A stretch of DNA of 62,009 bases from Lachnospiraceae bacterium (GTDB taxonomy: Bacteria; Bacillota; Clostridia; Lachnospirales; Lachnospiraceae). Position numbers and translations under genes: made by a program. How positions within the stretch are numbered: position 1 is the stretch's first letter; the number at the start of each line of letters is the position of its first letter. Below are positions 27,129 through 34,837 of this stretch, piece by piece. The stretch is taken from positions 1 to 62,009 of the forward strand of contig JAAWCJ010000020.1 of the NCBI GenBank assembly GCA_022793195.1, read 5' to 3'. Below the pieces are notes generated by a model. It saw only the letters and a list, made by a program, of their open reading frames with translations. It did not search any database and was not told the origin of the DNA.

Positions 27129-27578
27129 CTAGAAGTTGCTGCTTGGAGAGAGTCCCATATTCTTTAAATGCAAAACGTCCACATCGTTTAAGGCCAATAC
27201 TTGCCCTATCGTCTCAATATTCTCTTTTTTAAAACAATTACAAATCCGTACCGAAACATTCAGGTCTGACGCCGGACGACATAAAATCTCCTTTGAAAGT
27301 GACGGCCTTTTCTCAATAAATAATCCAGAATCTATCCCTTTACTTATGGCGTTTTCAACCCAATATTTTTCGTTTTCCAATATTTTGTGAAGAATCTTTT
27401 CGATTTCGGCAATACCCTCAGATCCCATGTTAAGAATTTCTTTTAGCTTTTCAACATTCTCAATCAGCAAATAAAGCGTACTGATATTAGCCCGCATTAA
27501 ACAATTAAAACTTCTGGTAGAAAGGTTCAGCACAGAAATTGGAATTTCACGATATTCTTCTTTATTCTCAATATACAT
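27129..27578 (-). CDS. protein with two RpoA-CTD-like domains, probable N-terminal part of the next gene
   Basis: A 149-aa frame with two domains like the C-terminal domain of RNA polymerase alpha: residues 11-68 (IPISVLNLSTRSFNCLMRAN, then LYLLIENVEKLKEILNMG) and 103-142 (PASDLNVSVRICNCFKKENI, then VLHLKNMG). The second domain is cut short by a TAG at 27129, just after the LKNMG turn. In the -1 frame the coding sequence runs on without a stop into the 1298-aa protein, reading TLSKQQLLAQIDLLYQL, which fits the missing last helix. The slippery heptamer T-TTA-AAG lies at 27162-27168. Good ribosome site (GGGGAGGG, 5 nt gap) before ATG 27578. The domains could bind DNA or RNA polymerase. Confidence 0.78.
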   Translation of the reverse strand: MYIENKEEYREIPISVLNLSTRSFNCLMRANISTLYLLIENVEKLKEILNMGSEGIAEIEKILHKILENEKYWVENAISKGIDSGLFIEKRPSLSKEILCRPASDLNVSVRICNCFKKENIETIGQVLALNDVDVLHLKNMGLSPSSNF

Positions 27579-27717
27579 CTATACCCTCCCCTTCCGTAAA
27601 CAAATCAGATTTACACTGATAAAGGAGAAATCATTAGAAACTTCTCCGTCCGGCCACAGATATCCTTTTTTAATTCACAATTATCTTAAATAAATTTCTG
27701 CTTTAAAAACTATATTC

Positions 27718-27746
27718 AGTTTACCATAAGAGCTTTCCAACGTCAA
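27718..27746 (-). promoter_or_regulatory. promoter of the island operon
   Basis: Minus-strand TTGACG (27741-27746), 17-bp spacer ending TGG, TAAACT (27718-27723). It sits 10 bp inside the right repeat, leaving a leader of about 135 nt before ATG 27578 that contains a small GGAGAA/TTCTCC hairpin. Confidence 0.6.
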
Positions 27747-27755
27747 AAAAATTAG

Positions 27756-27889
27756 AAGTTTGAATTACCTCCTCCCCTCCTCCATCATGGTCTCCAGAAA
27801 TATCCCATATCCTTTGGTGGCATCCTGTACAAACACATGGGTCACAGCGCCCACCAGCTTTCCATTCTGGATGATGGGTGAGCCGCTCA
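27756..27889. repeat. right direct repeat within the spoIVB 3' end
   Basis: The copy of the island-flanking repeat that forms the present end of spoIVB: 9 bp beyond the stop codon plus about 40 codons, from the SGSP serine motif to the stop. It matches the left copy at 16659-16792. Confidence 0.9.
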
Positions 27890-29042
27890 TTCCCTGCACA
27901 ATCCCGCCGGTCAAGTTTAGAAGCTCCGTGTCTGTCACCTGCACCACCAGCCCTTTATTGCTGTCGGTGGTAATATCCGCCTTAATGATCTCAATATCAT
28001 AATCCCTAAGGCTTCCGTCGGCACAGCACCTGATCACGGCGGGGCCAAGCTCCACGTCCTGTTTATATCCCACAGGGAGCGCCTCTGCATCTGAGAGGAG
28101 GCTCATGTCGTCCAGATGGCCGAATACACCCACCTCCGTATTTTTTTCCACACTTCCCAAAGCCCCGTCTCCATAAACAATGGTCCCAAGGAGGGAACCG
28201 GGAGCTCCTGCTTCTCCTTTCTGTACGTCCTGAATCTGTGCCTGCTCCAGGGTCCCGCTGGCGGCCTCCAGCCTCTGTCCTGTGTCGCTGTCACTCATGG
28301 CATGCCCCAGCGCCCCAAAGTTCCCGTTTCCATCTGCATAAGTAAGAGTCCCGATTCCCTGGGCGTCGTCTTTCACCCAGATTCCGGCTTTTACGCTTCC
28401 ATCTTCGGTCAGAACCGTATCCACCTTGGCTTCCACAATCTCCCCATTCCTCCGAAGCGTGAAAACACAAGAATCCTCCCCGCCCTCGGAAATGGCCGCA
28501 ATCAAATCCTCTTTGTCTCTCACCTGTTTATCGTTTGCTTCCAGAATATAATCTCCCGACTGGATAATCCCGTAAGCCGGTTCCACCACATTTCCTTCCA
28601 TATCAGTCAGTTCACTTGTACCGACCACCATGATTCCATTCATTTCCAGATAAATGCCAATGGATTCCCCGCCTGGTAAAACAGAATGTTCTTCCACCAC
28701 TTCCACCTGGATACTGCGAAGCGGCAGCCACCCGAACAGTTTCAAATCCATATCATAATTTCCGGTTTTCACACCCTGAACCGTAAAGGAATCTCCGGTA
28801 TAAATACGGACTGCGCCTTCCGGGATGTTGGATTCCCCACCTAAAAGCACTTCCTCACTCTCCGTTTCCAGAGTGCTTCCCCAGGGCAGGGTAAAACGAA
28901 AAGTGCCCTCCTCCCCCACCACAACATGAATTTTTCCAGGAACCTGGTTTCGGATGTAATAATAAGAGAAAATACAGGTAAAAATAATCATAAACCAAAT
29001 CAGACGTATCAACAGACGCCTGTATTTCTGCTTCCGTGTCAT
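27765..29042 (-). CDS. spoIVB: SpoIVB signalling serine protease
   Basis: A 425-aa protein made in the forespore and sent to the space between the two membranes, where it cleaves SpoIVFA and so triggers pro-sigma-K processing. It has an N-terminal membrane anchor (LIRLIWFMIIFTCIFSYYYI), a PDZ domain (about 125-210, GIIQSGDYILEANDKQV), and the S55-family peptidase domain with a catalytic His likely in LGHAMSD and Ser in GMSGSP near residue 386-388. Length equals that of B. subtilis SpoIVB. GGGAGG lies 6 nt before ATG 29042, and a sigma-G type promoter precedes it. The last 40 residues, including the SGSP motif, lie within the island's right repeat. spo0A, normally next, is replaced by the island. 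Confidence 0.95.
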   Translation of the reverse strand: MTRKQKYRRLLIRLIWFMIIFTCIFSYYYIRNQVPGKIHVVVGEEGTFRFTLPWGSTLETESEEVLLGGESNIPEGAVRIYTGDSFTVQGVKTGNYDMDLKLFGWLPLRSIQVEVVEEHSVLPGGESIGIYLEMNGIMVVGTSELTDMEGNVVEPAYGIIQSGDYILEANDKQVRDKEDLIAAISEGGEDSCVFTLRRNGEIVEAKVDTVLTEDGSVKAGIWVKDDAQGIGTLTYADGNGNFGALGHAMSDSDTGQRLEAASGTLEQAQIQDVQKGEAGAPGSLLGTIVYGDGALGSVEKNTEVGVFGHLDDMSLLSDAEALPVGYKQDVELGPAVIRCCADGSLRDYDIEIIKADITTDSNKGLVVQVTDTELLNLTGGIVQGMSGSPIIQNGKLVGAVTHVFVQDATKGYGIFLETMMEEGRR

Positions 29043-29085
29043 GGCGCGCCTCCCAGCCTAAAATTTTTTCATCACAGTACTTCTT

Positions 29086-29115
29086 TAGTATGGAACAAAA
29101 AAACGGACGCCATGC
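29086..29115 (-). promoter_or_regulatory. forespore (sigma-G/F) promoter of spoIVB
   Basis: Minus-strand GCATG (29111-29115), 18-bp spacer, CATACTA (29086-29092). This fits the sigma-G consensus (GNATR, 18 bp, CATNNTA) and the known control of spoIVB. The -35 lies in the U-tract side of the recN terminator. Confidence 0.7.
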
Positions 29116-29167
29116 AAAAAGAACCTGATTCCTTCTCGGTAATTTTTCCCTAGAAAGAATCAGGCTC
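29113..29167 (-). terminator. rho-independent terminator after recN
   Basis: Stem 29152-29167 with 29121-29136 (16 bp, two mismatches), 15-nt loop, then five U on the minus strand. It separates recN from spoIVB. Confidence 0.82.
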
Positions 29168-29174
29168 ATTTAAT

Positions 29175-30848
29175 CTATTTCCGGTTTTTCGCCAGTTCTT
29201 TCATCTCCCTGGCATTTTTTTCCACAGCTTCTGTGATGGCAGCGCCACCCAGGAGCCTGCAAAGCTCCCCAATCTCCTCATCGTCTTTTAACCTTGTCAC
29301 CTCCGTGACAGTCCTTCCGCCCTTCACAGTTTTTTCTATTTTATAATGGCTGTCAGCCATAGCTGCGATCTGAGGCAAATGGGTGATACAAATAACCTGA
29401 TGGCTCCGGCCGATGTCATTTAACTTTTCAGACACTTTCTGCGCCGTCCGCCCGCTGATTCCGGCATCGATCTCATCAAAAATTAAGGTTTCGATGTCGT
29501 CGCTGTCTGCTAAAACCGCCTTGATGGCCAGCATAATCCTGGACATCTCCCCTCCTGAAGCCACCTGGGACAAAGGTTTCATCTCCTCCCCCGGGTTGGT
29601 GGAAATCAGAAATTCTATCTCATCATACCCTTGTGGACCAACCTGCGACAGCTCCGCAAACTTTATGGAAAACTGCACTTCCAGGAAATTTAAATCCACC
29701 AGCGCCTCCTGAATGGATTTTGTCAGATGAAGGGCTTCCTCCTTTCGGATACGGGATAGCTCTCCCGCCAGGCGGTACGCTTCCTCCCTGGCCTTCTCAC
29801 AAGCTTCGCCTGCCGCCCGCTTCCTTTCATCAAAATCCTCCAGACGGGCAAGCTTCTCAAGGCGACTTTCCAGAGATTCCATCATCGCTTCATACGTCTC
29901 ACCGTATTTTACCTGGAGGCCATGAAGAGTGTCCAGACGGTTTTCCAGAAGGGAAAGCTCCCTGTCGTCAAACTCGATCTCCGAAGCGTACTGAGAGAAA
30001 GCCCTGCAAAGGTCGTTCACAAGCCCCTCCGCCTCTTCCGCCTGGGATAAAAGTTCCGAAAGGCTTTCGTCATAAGGGACTGCCGCAGAAAGTTCCCGTA
30101 CTGTCCTGCTCAAAAAATCTCCTGCACCGGATTCACTTCCCGCATACTCCATGGCCCTGGAGAGACACTCCATGATTCTCTCCCCGCCGGCCATCCGTTT
30201 ATGGCGAATCTCCAATTCCGGTATTTCGCCCTCTTTAAGCTCCGCCTGCTCCAGTTCCTGAATCTCATACGCCAGAAAATCCATCTCCCTGGCCCTCTCC
30301 TCTTCTCCCATCTCATAAGAGGAAAGCTCCTTTTTTGCCGCCGCAAAAACATGATAAGCTTCCGAAAGCCTTTTTTTTATCTCACATTCTTTTTTTTTCG
30401 CATACGCATCTAAAATCTCCAGATGTTTCGCCTTATGGAGCAGGGACTGATGCTCGTGCTGTCCGTGGATATCAATGAGGAGGGCTGTCACCGCCCGAAG
30501 CTTCGACACAGTCACAGTTTCGTCATTGATACGGCAGATACTTTTTTTACCGCTTACCTTTCTGGTAATCAGTACGGAACCGTCCTCCTCAACCGTCACG
30601 CCTAAATTTTCCAGGGCTTTTTCTTTCTCCCGGTCCGACACACTGAATAAAAGCTCCACACTGGCCGGCTCGTCGCTTTCCCTGAGAAGGCCTCTGGCAG
30701 TTTTCACACCCAGGGCCAGGTTCACTGCATCAATCAAAATGGATTTCCCGGCTCCCGTCTCTCCGGTCAGGATATTTAAACCATCTCCCAGACTTACATC
30801 TGCTTCATCAATCAGTGCAATATTTTTTACATGCAGATTTAACAGCAT
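29175..30848 (-). CDS. recN: DNA repair protein RecN
   Basis: A 557-aa SMC-like ATPase that gathers at double-strand breaks. Walker A is GETGAGKS (28-35), followed by a long coiled-coil region (about 150-370), then the signature SGGEMSRIMLAIK and Walker B ETLIFDEIDAGISG, with HLPQIAA near the end. Full family length. ATG 30848 is preceded by AGGAGG. It lies 15 bp after argR, the last gene of the nusB-recN run before a terminator; the argR-recN pairing is a well-known conserved order in Firmicutes. Confidence 0.96.
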   Translation of the reverse strand: MLLNLHVKNIALIDEADVSLGDGLNILTGETGAGKSILIDAVNLALGVKTARGLLRESDEPASVELLFSVSDREKEKALENLGVTVEEDGSVLITRKVSGKKSICRINDETVTVSKLRAVTALLIDIHGQHEHQSLLHKAKHLEILDAYAKKKECEIKKRLSEAYHVFAAAKKELSSYEMGEEERAREMDFLAYEIQELEQAELKEGEIPELEIRHKRMAGGERIMECLSRAMEYAGSESGAGDFLSRTVRELSAAVPYDESLSELLSQAEEAEGLVNDLCRAFSQYASEIEFDDRELSLLENRLDTLHGLQVKYGETYEAMMESLESRLEKLARLEDFDERKRAAGEACEKAREEAYRLAGELSRIRKEEALHLTKSIQEALVDLNFLEVQFSIKFAELSQVGPQGYDEIEFLISTNPGEEMKPLSQVASGGEMSRIMLAIKAVLADSDDIETLIFDEIDAGISGRTAQKVSEKLNDIGRSHQVICITHLPQIAAMADSHYKIEKTVKGGRTVTEVTRLKDDEEIGELCRLLGGAAITEAVEKNAREMKELAKNRK

Positions 30849-30863
30849 GGAAACCTCCTTCCC

Positions 30864-31322
30864 CTATGACGAAGCTGACATAATCCGGCGCAGCTTCTCC
30901 ATCACAATAATGGTATCATCCACACTCCGCACAGCGCACATAATCGCGTCATCCCCCGCGATGCAGCCTACAATTTCATGAAAATGCAACGCATCAAGAG
31001 CTGCTGCCACAGCCATGGCCATACCTGGAACTGTTTTTACCACCAGAATATTCTGGGCCATATCCATGGAGACAAAACCATCCCGTAAAATACGAATATA
31101 TTTATCACTCAGGTTCCCCTCTGTCTTGTGGAGCACCACATACTTCTGGCCGCCCCGCTCCATAGGCACCTTCGTAAGTTTCAGCTCCCGGATGTCCCTG
31201 GATACCGTAGCCTGTGTCACCTTAAAGCCCGCCTCTTTCAATCTGGCGGCCAGCTCTTCCTGAGTCTCAATCTCATATTTTCCAATTAATTCTACAATTT
31301 TGCTGTGGCGCTCAAGCTTCAT
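30864..31322 (-). CDS. argR: arginine repressor ArgR/AhrC
   Basis: A 152-aa regulator with an N-terminal winged helix (residues 1-70: IVELIGKYEIETQEELAARL, then VTQATVSRDIRELKL) and a C-terminal arginine-binding and hexamerisation domain with GCIAGDDAIMCAV. It controls arginine synthesis and breakdown genes with arginine as co-repressor. AGGGGG lies upstream of ATG 31322. It is placed between nadK and recN with short gaps, so it is probably part of the same long transcript. Confidence 0.96.
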   Translation of the reverse strand: MKLERHSKIVELIGKYEIETQEELAARLKEAGFKVTQATVSRDIRELKLTKVPMERGGQKYVVLHKTEGNLSDKYIRILRDGFVSMDMAQNILVVKTVPGMAMAVAAALDALHFHEIVGCIAGDDAIMCAVRSVDDTIIVMEKLRRIMSASS

Positions 31323-31340
31323 GTACGCGTTCCCCCTGTT

Positions 31341-32165
31341 CTATTCCGCTGACATTTTATGACGGAGAGTCTCTAAAAATCCGATACGGGATAGTTTCAG
31401 GATTTTTGTAGTCCTCTCCGCCTTCTCGATCTCGATAAAATCCCCGGGCAAAAGCGGAAACTGGCTGTCGCTGTCAAATCCCACCATGGCCTCTGTTTCC
31501 GGCCGCCCAGGAAGCTGTGCCAGCTCCAGTTTGATTTTGCTTCTGTCGGAGAATACAATACTCCTGTTGATCATTCCGTGGGGCGCCACAGGCGTCAACA
31601 CCAGAAGGGAAGCCGTCGGATCCACGATAGGTCCCCCTGCAGACAGATTATAGGCGGTGGAACCGGTAGGGGTGGCCACAATGATGCCGTCCGCCGCATA
31701 GGCGCTTAAAAATTCCCCGTCCACGTACACATTAAAACGGACAATCCGAAAACCGGAACTTCTTCCCACCAGGATATCATTGAGGGCAATATCCGTACAA
31801 ACGGCCTCCCCCTGATGATACAATGTCCCTTTTAACATCATCCGCTCTTCGATGACCGCCGGACCGCTGGACAGAAGGGCCGAAAGCCCGTCCAGGGCCA
31901 TATGGACGTCCAGCTCTGCCAGATATCCCAAAGTCCCCAGATTAATCCCCAAAAGCGGCACATCGCTTTCCCGAAGCTCCCTGGCTGCCTGGAGAAGGGT
32001 CCCATCCCCTCCCAGTACAAGGGCGCAGTCTGTCCCCTCCGGCAGCGGGCCTTCGCTTCCCAAAGTACATTCCCGCCCTTTGCTTTCCAGAAAGTCCCTG
32101 ATTTTTCCTGTCATACCATATTCCGGGTCTTTGTCCTTGTTGGTTATAATGTAAAATCGTTTCAT
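31341..32165 (-). CDS. nadK: NAD kinase
   Basis: A 274-aa cytosolic enzyme that phosphorylates NAD to NADP. The signature GGDGTLLQAAR (residues 53-63) and a later NLSAGGP motif (about 173-179) with DGIIVATPTGSTAYN are present and intact. The ATG 32165 overlaps the tlyA stop (ATGA), so the genes are coupled. Co-location with dxs and ispA, whose pathway uses NADPH, is a standard Clostridia order. Confidence 0.96.
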   Translation of the reverse strand: MKRFYIITNKDKDPEYGMTGKIRDFLESKGRECTLGSEGPLPEGTDCALVLGGDGTLLQAARELRESDVPLLGINLGTLGYLAELDVHMALDGLSALLSSGPAVIEERMMLKGTLYHQGEAVCTDIALNDILVGRSSGFRIVRFNVYVDGEFLSAYAADGIIVATPTGSTAYNLSAGGPIVDPTASLLVLTPVAPHGMINRSIVFSDRSKIKLELAQLPGRPETEAMVGFDSDSQFPLLPGDFIEIEKAERTTKILKLSRIGFLETLRHKMSAE

Positions 32166-32956
32166 TTCAGCTCCTCATGGGCCTTTGCCACAACGGATTC
32201 CGGGCTGATTCCGGAAACCCCTTCCCCGTCCTTTTCCAGATAAAGCAAGTATTCAATATTTCCTTCCGGGCCTTTGATGGGGGAATAGTCCAGGGCCTTT
32301 GTCCCAAATCCCAGCTCTCCCGCATAATCCATCACCTTTTTTATGACCTCCAGATGGGTTTCCGGCTCTCTCACCACGCCTTTTTTTCCCACCTTTTCCC
32401 GCCCTGCTTCAAACTGGGGCTTAATGAGGCAGACCACTTCACCACCCGGCAAAAGAAGTTCCTTCACCGGGCCCAAAACTTTTGTCAGGGAGATAAACGA
32501 CACGTCAATGGACGCAAAAGAAACCTTTTCCCCGATGTCTTCCGGAGTCACATAACGGATATTGGTCTTTTCCATACAGACTACCCGCGGATCCTGCCTC
32601 AGCTTCCAGGCCAGCTGTCCCCTTCCCACGTCCACGGAAAACACTTTTTCGGCGCCGCCCTGCAGCATGCAGTCCGTAAAACCGCCGGTGGAGGCTCCCA
32701 CATCCATGCAGACTCTTCCTGCCAGGGTCAATCCGAACTGTCCCATGGCCTTTTCCAGTTTTAAACCGCCACGGCTCACATATCTCAAGGTCTGGCCTCG
32801 AACCTCCAGGGCAACATCCACAGAAAACGAAGCCCCCGGCTTGTCCTCCCGCTGTCCGTTTACAAAAACAATTCCTTCCATAATCATTGTCTTTGCCTTT
32901 TCCCTGGACTCTGCAAAGCCCCCGGATACTAAAAGCACATCCAGCCGTTCCTTCAT
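32162..32956 (-). CDS. tlyA: TlyA family rRNA 2'-O-methyltransferase
   Basis: A 264-aa protein with an N-terminal S4 RNA-binding domain (KERLDVLLVSGGFAESREKAK) and a C-terminal FtsJ-type Rossmann methyltransferase (KLEKAMGQFGL, VCMDVGASTGGFTDCMLQ as the SAM motif, ASIDVSFISLTKVL). Family members methylate cytidines of 16S and 23S rRNA; some also act as haemolysins. I start at ATG 32956, which overlaps the dxs stop, with GGAAG and GGAGG-like purines upstream; an in-frame extension to 33115 lies inside dxs and has no homologous sequence. Confidence 0.94.
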   Translation of the reverse strand: MKERLDVLLVSGGFAESREKAKTMIMEGIVFVNGQREDKPGASFSVDVALEVRGQTLRYVSRGGLKLEKAMGQFGLTLAGRVCMDVGASTGGFTDCMLQGGAEKVFSVDVGRGQLAWKLRQDPRVVCMEKTNIRYVTPEDIGEKVSFASIDVSFISLTKVLGPVKELLLPGGEVVCLIKPQFEAGREKVGKKGVVREPETHLEVIKKVMDYAGELGFGTKALDYSPIKGPEGNIEYLLYLEKDGEGVSGISPESVVAKAHEELK

Positions 32957-34824
32957 CCTTTTTCTTCCTTCCAGCATTTCACGATTCGTTCCACAACAGA
33001 CTCTACATCCAGCCACAGATTCTTTTTGAGAAGCGCTACATCTCCCTGTTCCACAAAGGTATCGGGAATGGCCGCCCTGATCAGCCTGGTTTTCAAAGAC
33101 TGCTGGCAAATCCATCCTGCAACCCTCTCCCCGAAGCCTCCTGTCTCCACGTTTTCCTCCATGGTGACAAAAAGCCTGTGGGTCTTTGTAAGCGTCATAA
33201 AAAGCTCCGTATCCATGGGTTTTACAAACCGCACATTAATCAGGGTAGCATCTATCCTCCGCTTTTTAAGCTCCTTATAAACTTCAAAACCTGTTTCCAC
33301 CATGGAACCCACCGCCAGGAGGGCAATGTCTTTTCCCTGGCAGACCACCTCACTTTTTCCCAGTTCCAACGGTGTTTTATGTTCTTTCAGCCCTGCCCAG
33401 GCAGTCCCCCTGGGATAGCGGATGGCAAAGGGCTTTCCGCAGGAAAGGCCAAATTTCAGCCCATCCCTCAGCTCATATTTGTTTTTGGGGGCAAATACCG
33501 TCATCCCCGGCATACTGCAAAGATAAGACAGGTCAAACATACCGTGATGGGTTTCTCCGTCACTTCCCACAAGCCCGGCCCTGTCGATGGCAAACACCAC
33601 CGGAAGCTTCTGGAGGCAGACGTCATGAATCATCTGGTCATATGCCCTCTGCAAAAAAGTAGAATAAACAGCCACCACCGGCTTTAAGCCACCTGCCGCC
33701 ATCCCGGCGGCAAAGGTAACGGCATGTTCCTCCGCAATTCCCACATCAAAAAAACGTTTCGGATAAAGGGAACTGAACCGCTTCAGCCCTGTCCCTTCCG
33801 GCATGGCTGCCGTAACGGCCACGATTTTTTCATCCTCTTTTGCCAGCTTACATAAGGCGTGGGAAAAAGCATCCGTATAGCCGGGAGCGGAAGGTTTTTT
33901 ATTCCCCTCCCCTGTTTCCACATCAAAGGGGGTGACGCCATGGTATCTGGAAGGATTCCGCTCCGCAGGCCCATAGCCCTTCCCTTTTTTTGTCTTCACA
34001 TGAATAAGTACAGGACGGTCAATCCGTTTTGCCTCCTCGAAAATGCGAACCATCTGAGGAATATTGTAGCCGTCAATGGGACCCACATAAGTAATGTCCA
34101 GGTTTTCAAAAAGCATCCCCGGCACCAGCACCATCTGTTTTAAAGCCATCTTCGCCTGGCTGATATTCTCCACCAGGGATTCTCCCACACCCGGTACTTT
34201 GGAAAGTCCTCTGCGCACGTCGCGCTTCAGATTGTTATAACCGCTTCCCAGACGGATTCCTGACAGATACTTGGAGAAACCACCGGTACTTTCGGAAATG
34301 GACATATTATTGTCATTAAGCACTATGATAAAGTTGCTGGTCAGACGGGAAGCATTGTTTAACGCCTCGTAAGCCATGCCCCCCGAAAGGGCTCCGTCGC
34401 CGATGACGGAAACCACCGTATAGGATTCCCCCAGGCGATCTCTGGCTTCCACCAGGCCCAGGCCTGCTGAAATGGAAGTGGAGCTGTGCCCCGTGTCAAA
34501 ACAGTCATATTCCGATTCTTTCCTTTTTGGAAAACCACTTAAGCCCCCGTATTCCCGGAGGCTGTCAAACCCGTCTCTTCTGCCTGACAAAAGTTTATGG
34601 GTATAAGACTGGTGGCCCACATCCCATACGATCTTGTCCTCCGGCAAATCCAACGCCAGGTGCAAAGCCATGGTAAGCTCCACCACCCCCAAATTAGAAG
34701 CCAGATGGCCTCCATGTTCACTCACTTTCTCCAGCAGAAACTGCCGGATTTCCTCTGCCAGCTCCTGATACTTTCCAGGATCCAGAGCCTTTAAGTCCTC
34801 TGGCGAACTGATATTCTCCAACAT
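32953..34824 (-). CDS. dxs: 1-deoxy-D-xylulose-5-phosphate synthase
   Basis: A 623-aa thiamine-diphosphate enzyme that joins pyruvate and glyceraldehyde 3-phosphate as the first step of the MEP isoprenoid pathway. Visible motifs: GHQSYTHKLLSGR, GHSSTSISAGLG, the ThDP site GDGALSGGMAYEALNN, the linker with YHG, and in the second half the catalytic E of VGIAEEHAVTFAAGMA. Full family length. AGAGGTG lies before ATG 34824. It overlaps tlyA by 4 bp and follows ispA by 13 bp, giving an isoprenoid pair. Confidence 0.97.
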   Translation of the reverse strand: MLENISSPEDLKALDPGKYQELAEEIRQFLLEKVSEHGGHLASNLGVVELTMALHLALDLPEDKIVWDVGHQSYTHKLLSGRRDGFDSLREYGGLSGFPKRKESEYDCFDTGHSSTSISAGLGLVEARDRLGESYTVVSVIGDGALSGGMAYEALNNASRLTSNFIIVLNDNNMSISESTGGFSKYLSGIRLGSGYNNLKRDVRRGLSKVPGVGESLVENISQAKMALKQMVLVPGMLFENLDITYVGPIDGYNIPQMVRIFEEAKRIDRPVLIHVKTKKGKGYGPAERNPSRYHGVTPFDVETGEGNKKPSAPGYTDAFSHALCKLAKEDEKIVAVTAAMPEGTGLKRFSSLYPKRFFDVGIAEEHAVTFAAGMAAGGLKPVVAVYSTFLQRAYDQMIHDVCLQKLPVVFAIDRAGLVGSDGETHHGMFDLSYLCSMPGMTVFAPKNKYELRDGLKFGLSCGKPFAIRYPRGTAWAGLKEHKTPLELGKSEVVCQGKDIALLAVGSMVETGFEVYKELKKRRIDATLINVRFVKPMDTELFMTLTKTHRLFVTMEENVETGGFGERVAGWICQQSLKTRLIRAAIPDTFVEQGDVALLKKNLWLDVESVVERIVKCWKEEKG

Positions 34825-34837
34825 GTCCGCACCTCTC

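Larger units (their letters stand above)
16659..27889. mobile_element. genomic island at the 3' end of spoIVB
   Basis: About 11.1 kb flanked by direct repeats of the spoIVB 3' end (left 16659-16792, right 27756-27889). It carries one leftward operon of four open frames with a promoter immediately inside the right repeat and the last stop codon 38 bp inside the left repeat. Composition is visibly more A+T-rich than the spoIVB-recN side. No integrase, transposase, excisionase or replication gene is seen, so mobility would need help in trans, or the recombinase has been lost. Confidence 0.75.

Noticed and set aside
16793..27755. Integrase, transposase or relaxase inside the island
   Set aside because: I looked for tyrosine- and serine-recombinase motifs and DDE patterns in all large frames on both strands and found none.
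32957..33115. N-terminal extension of tlyA into dxs
   Set aside because: The extra residues are out-of-frame dxs sequence; ATG 32956 gives the family N-terminus and overlaps the dxs stop.
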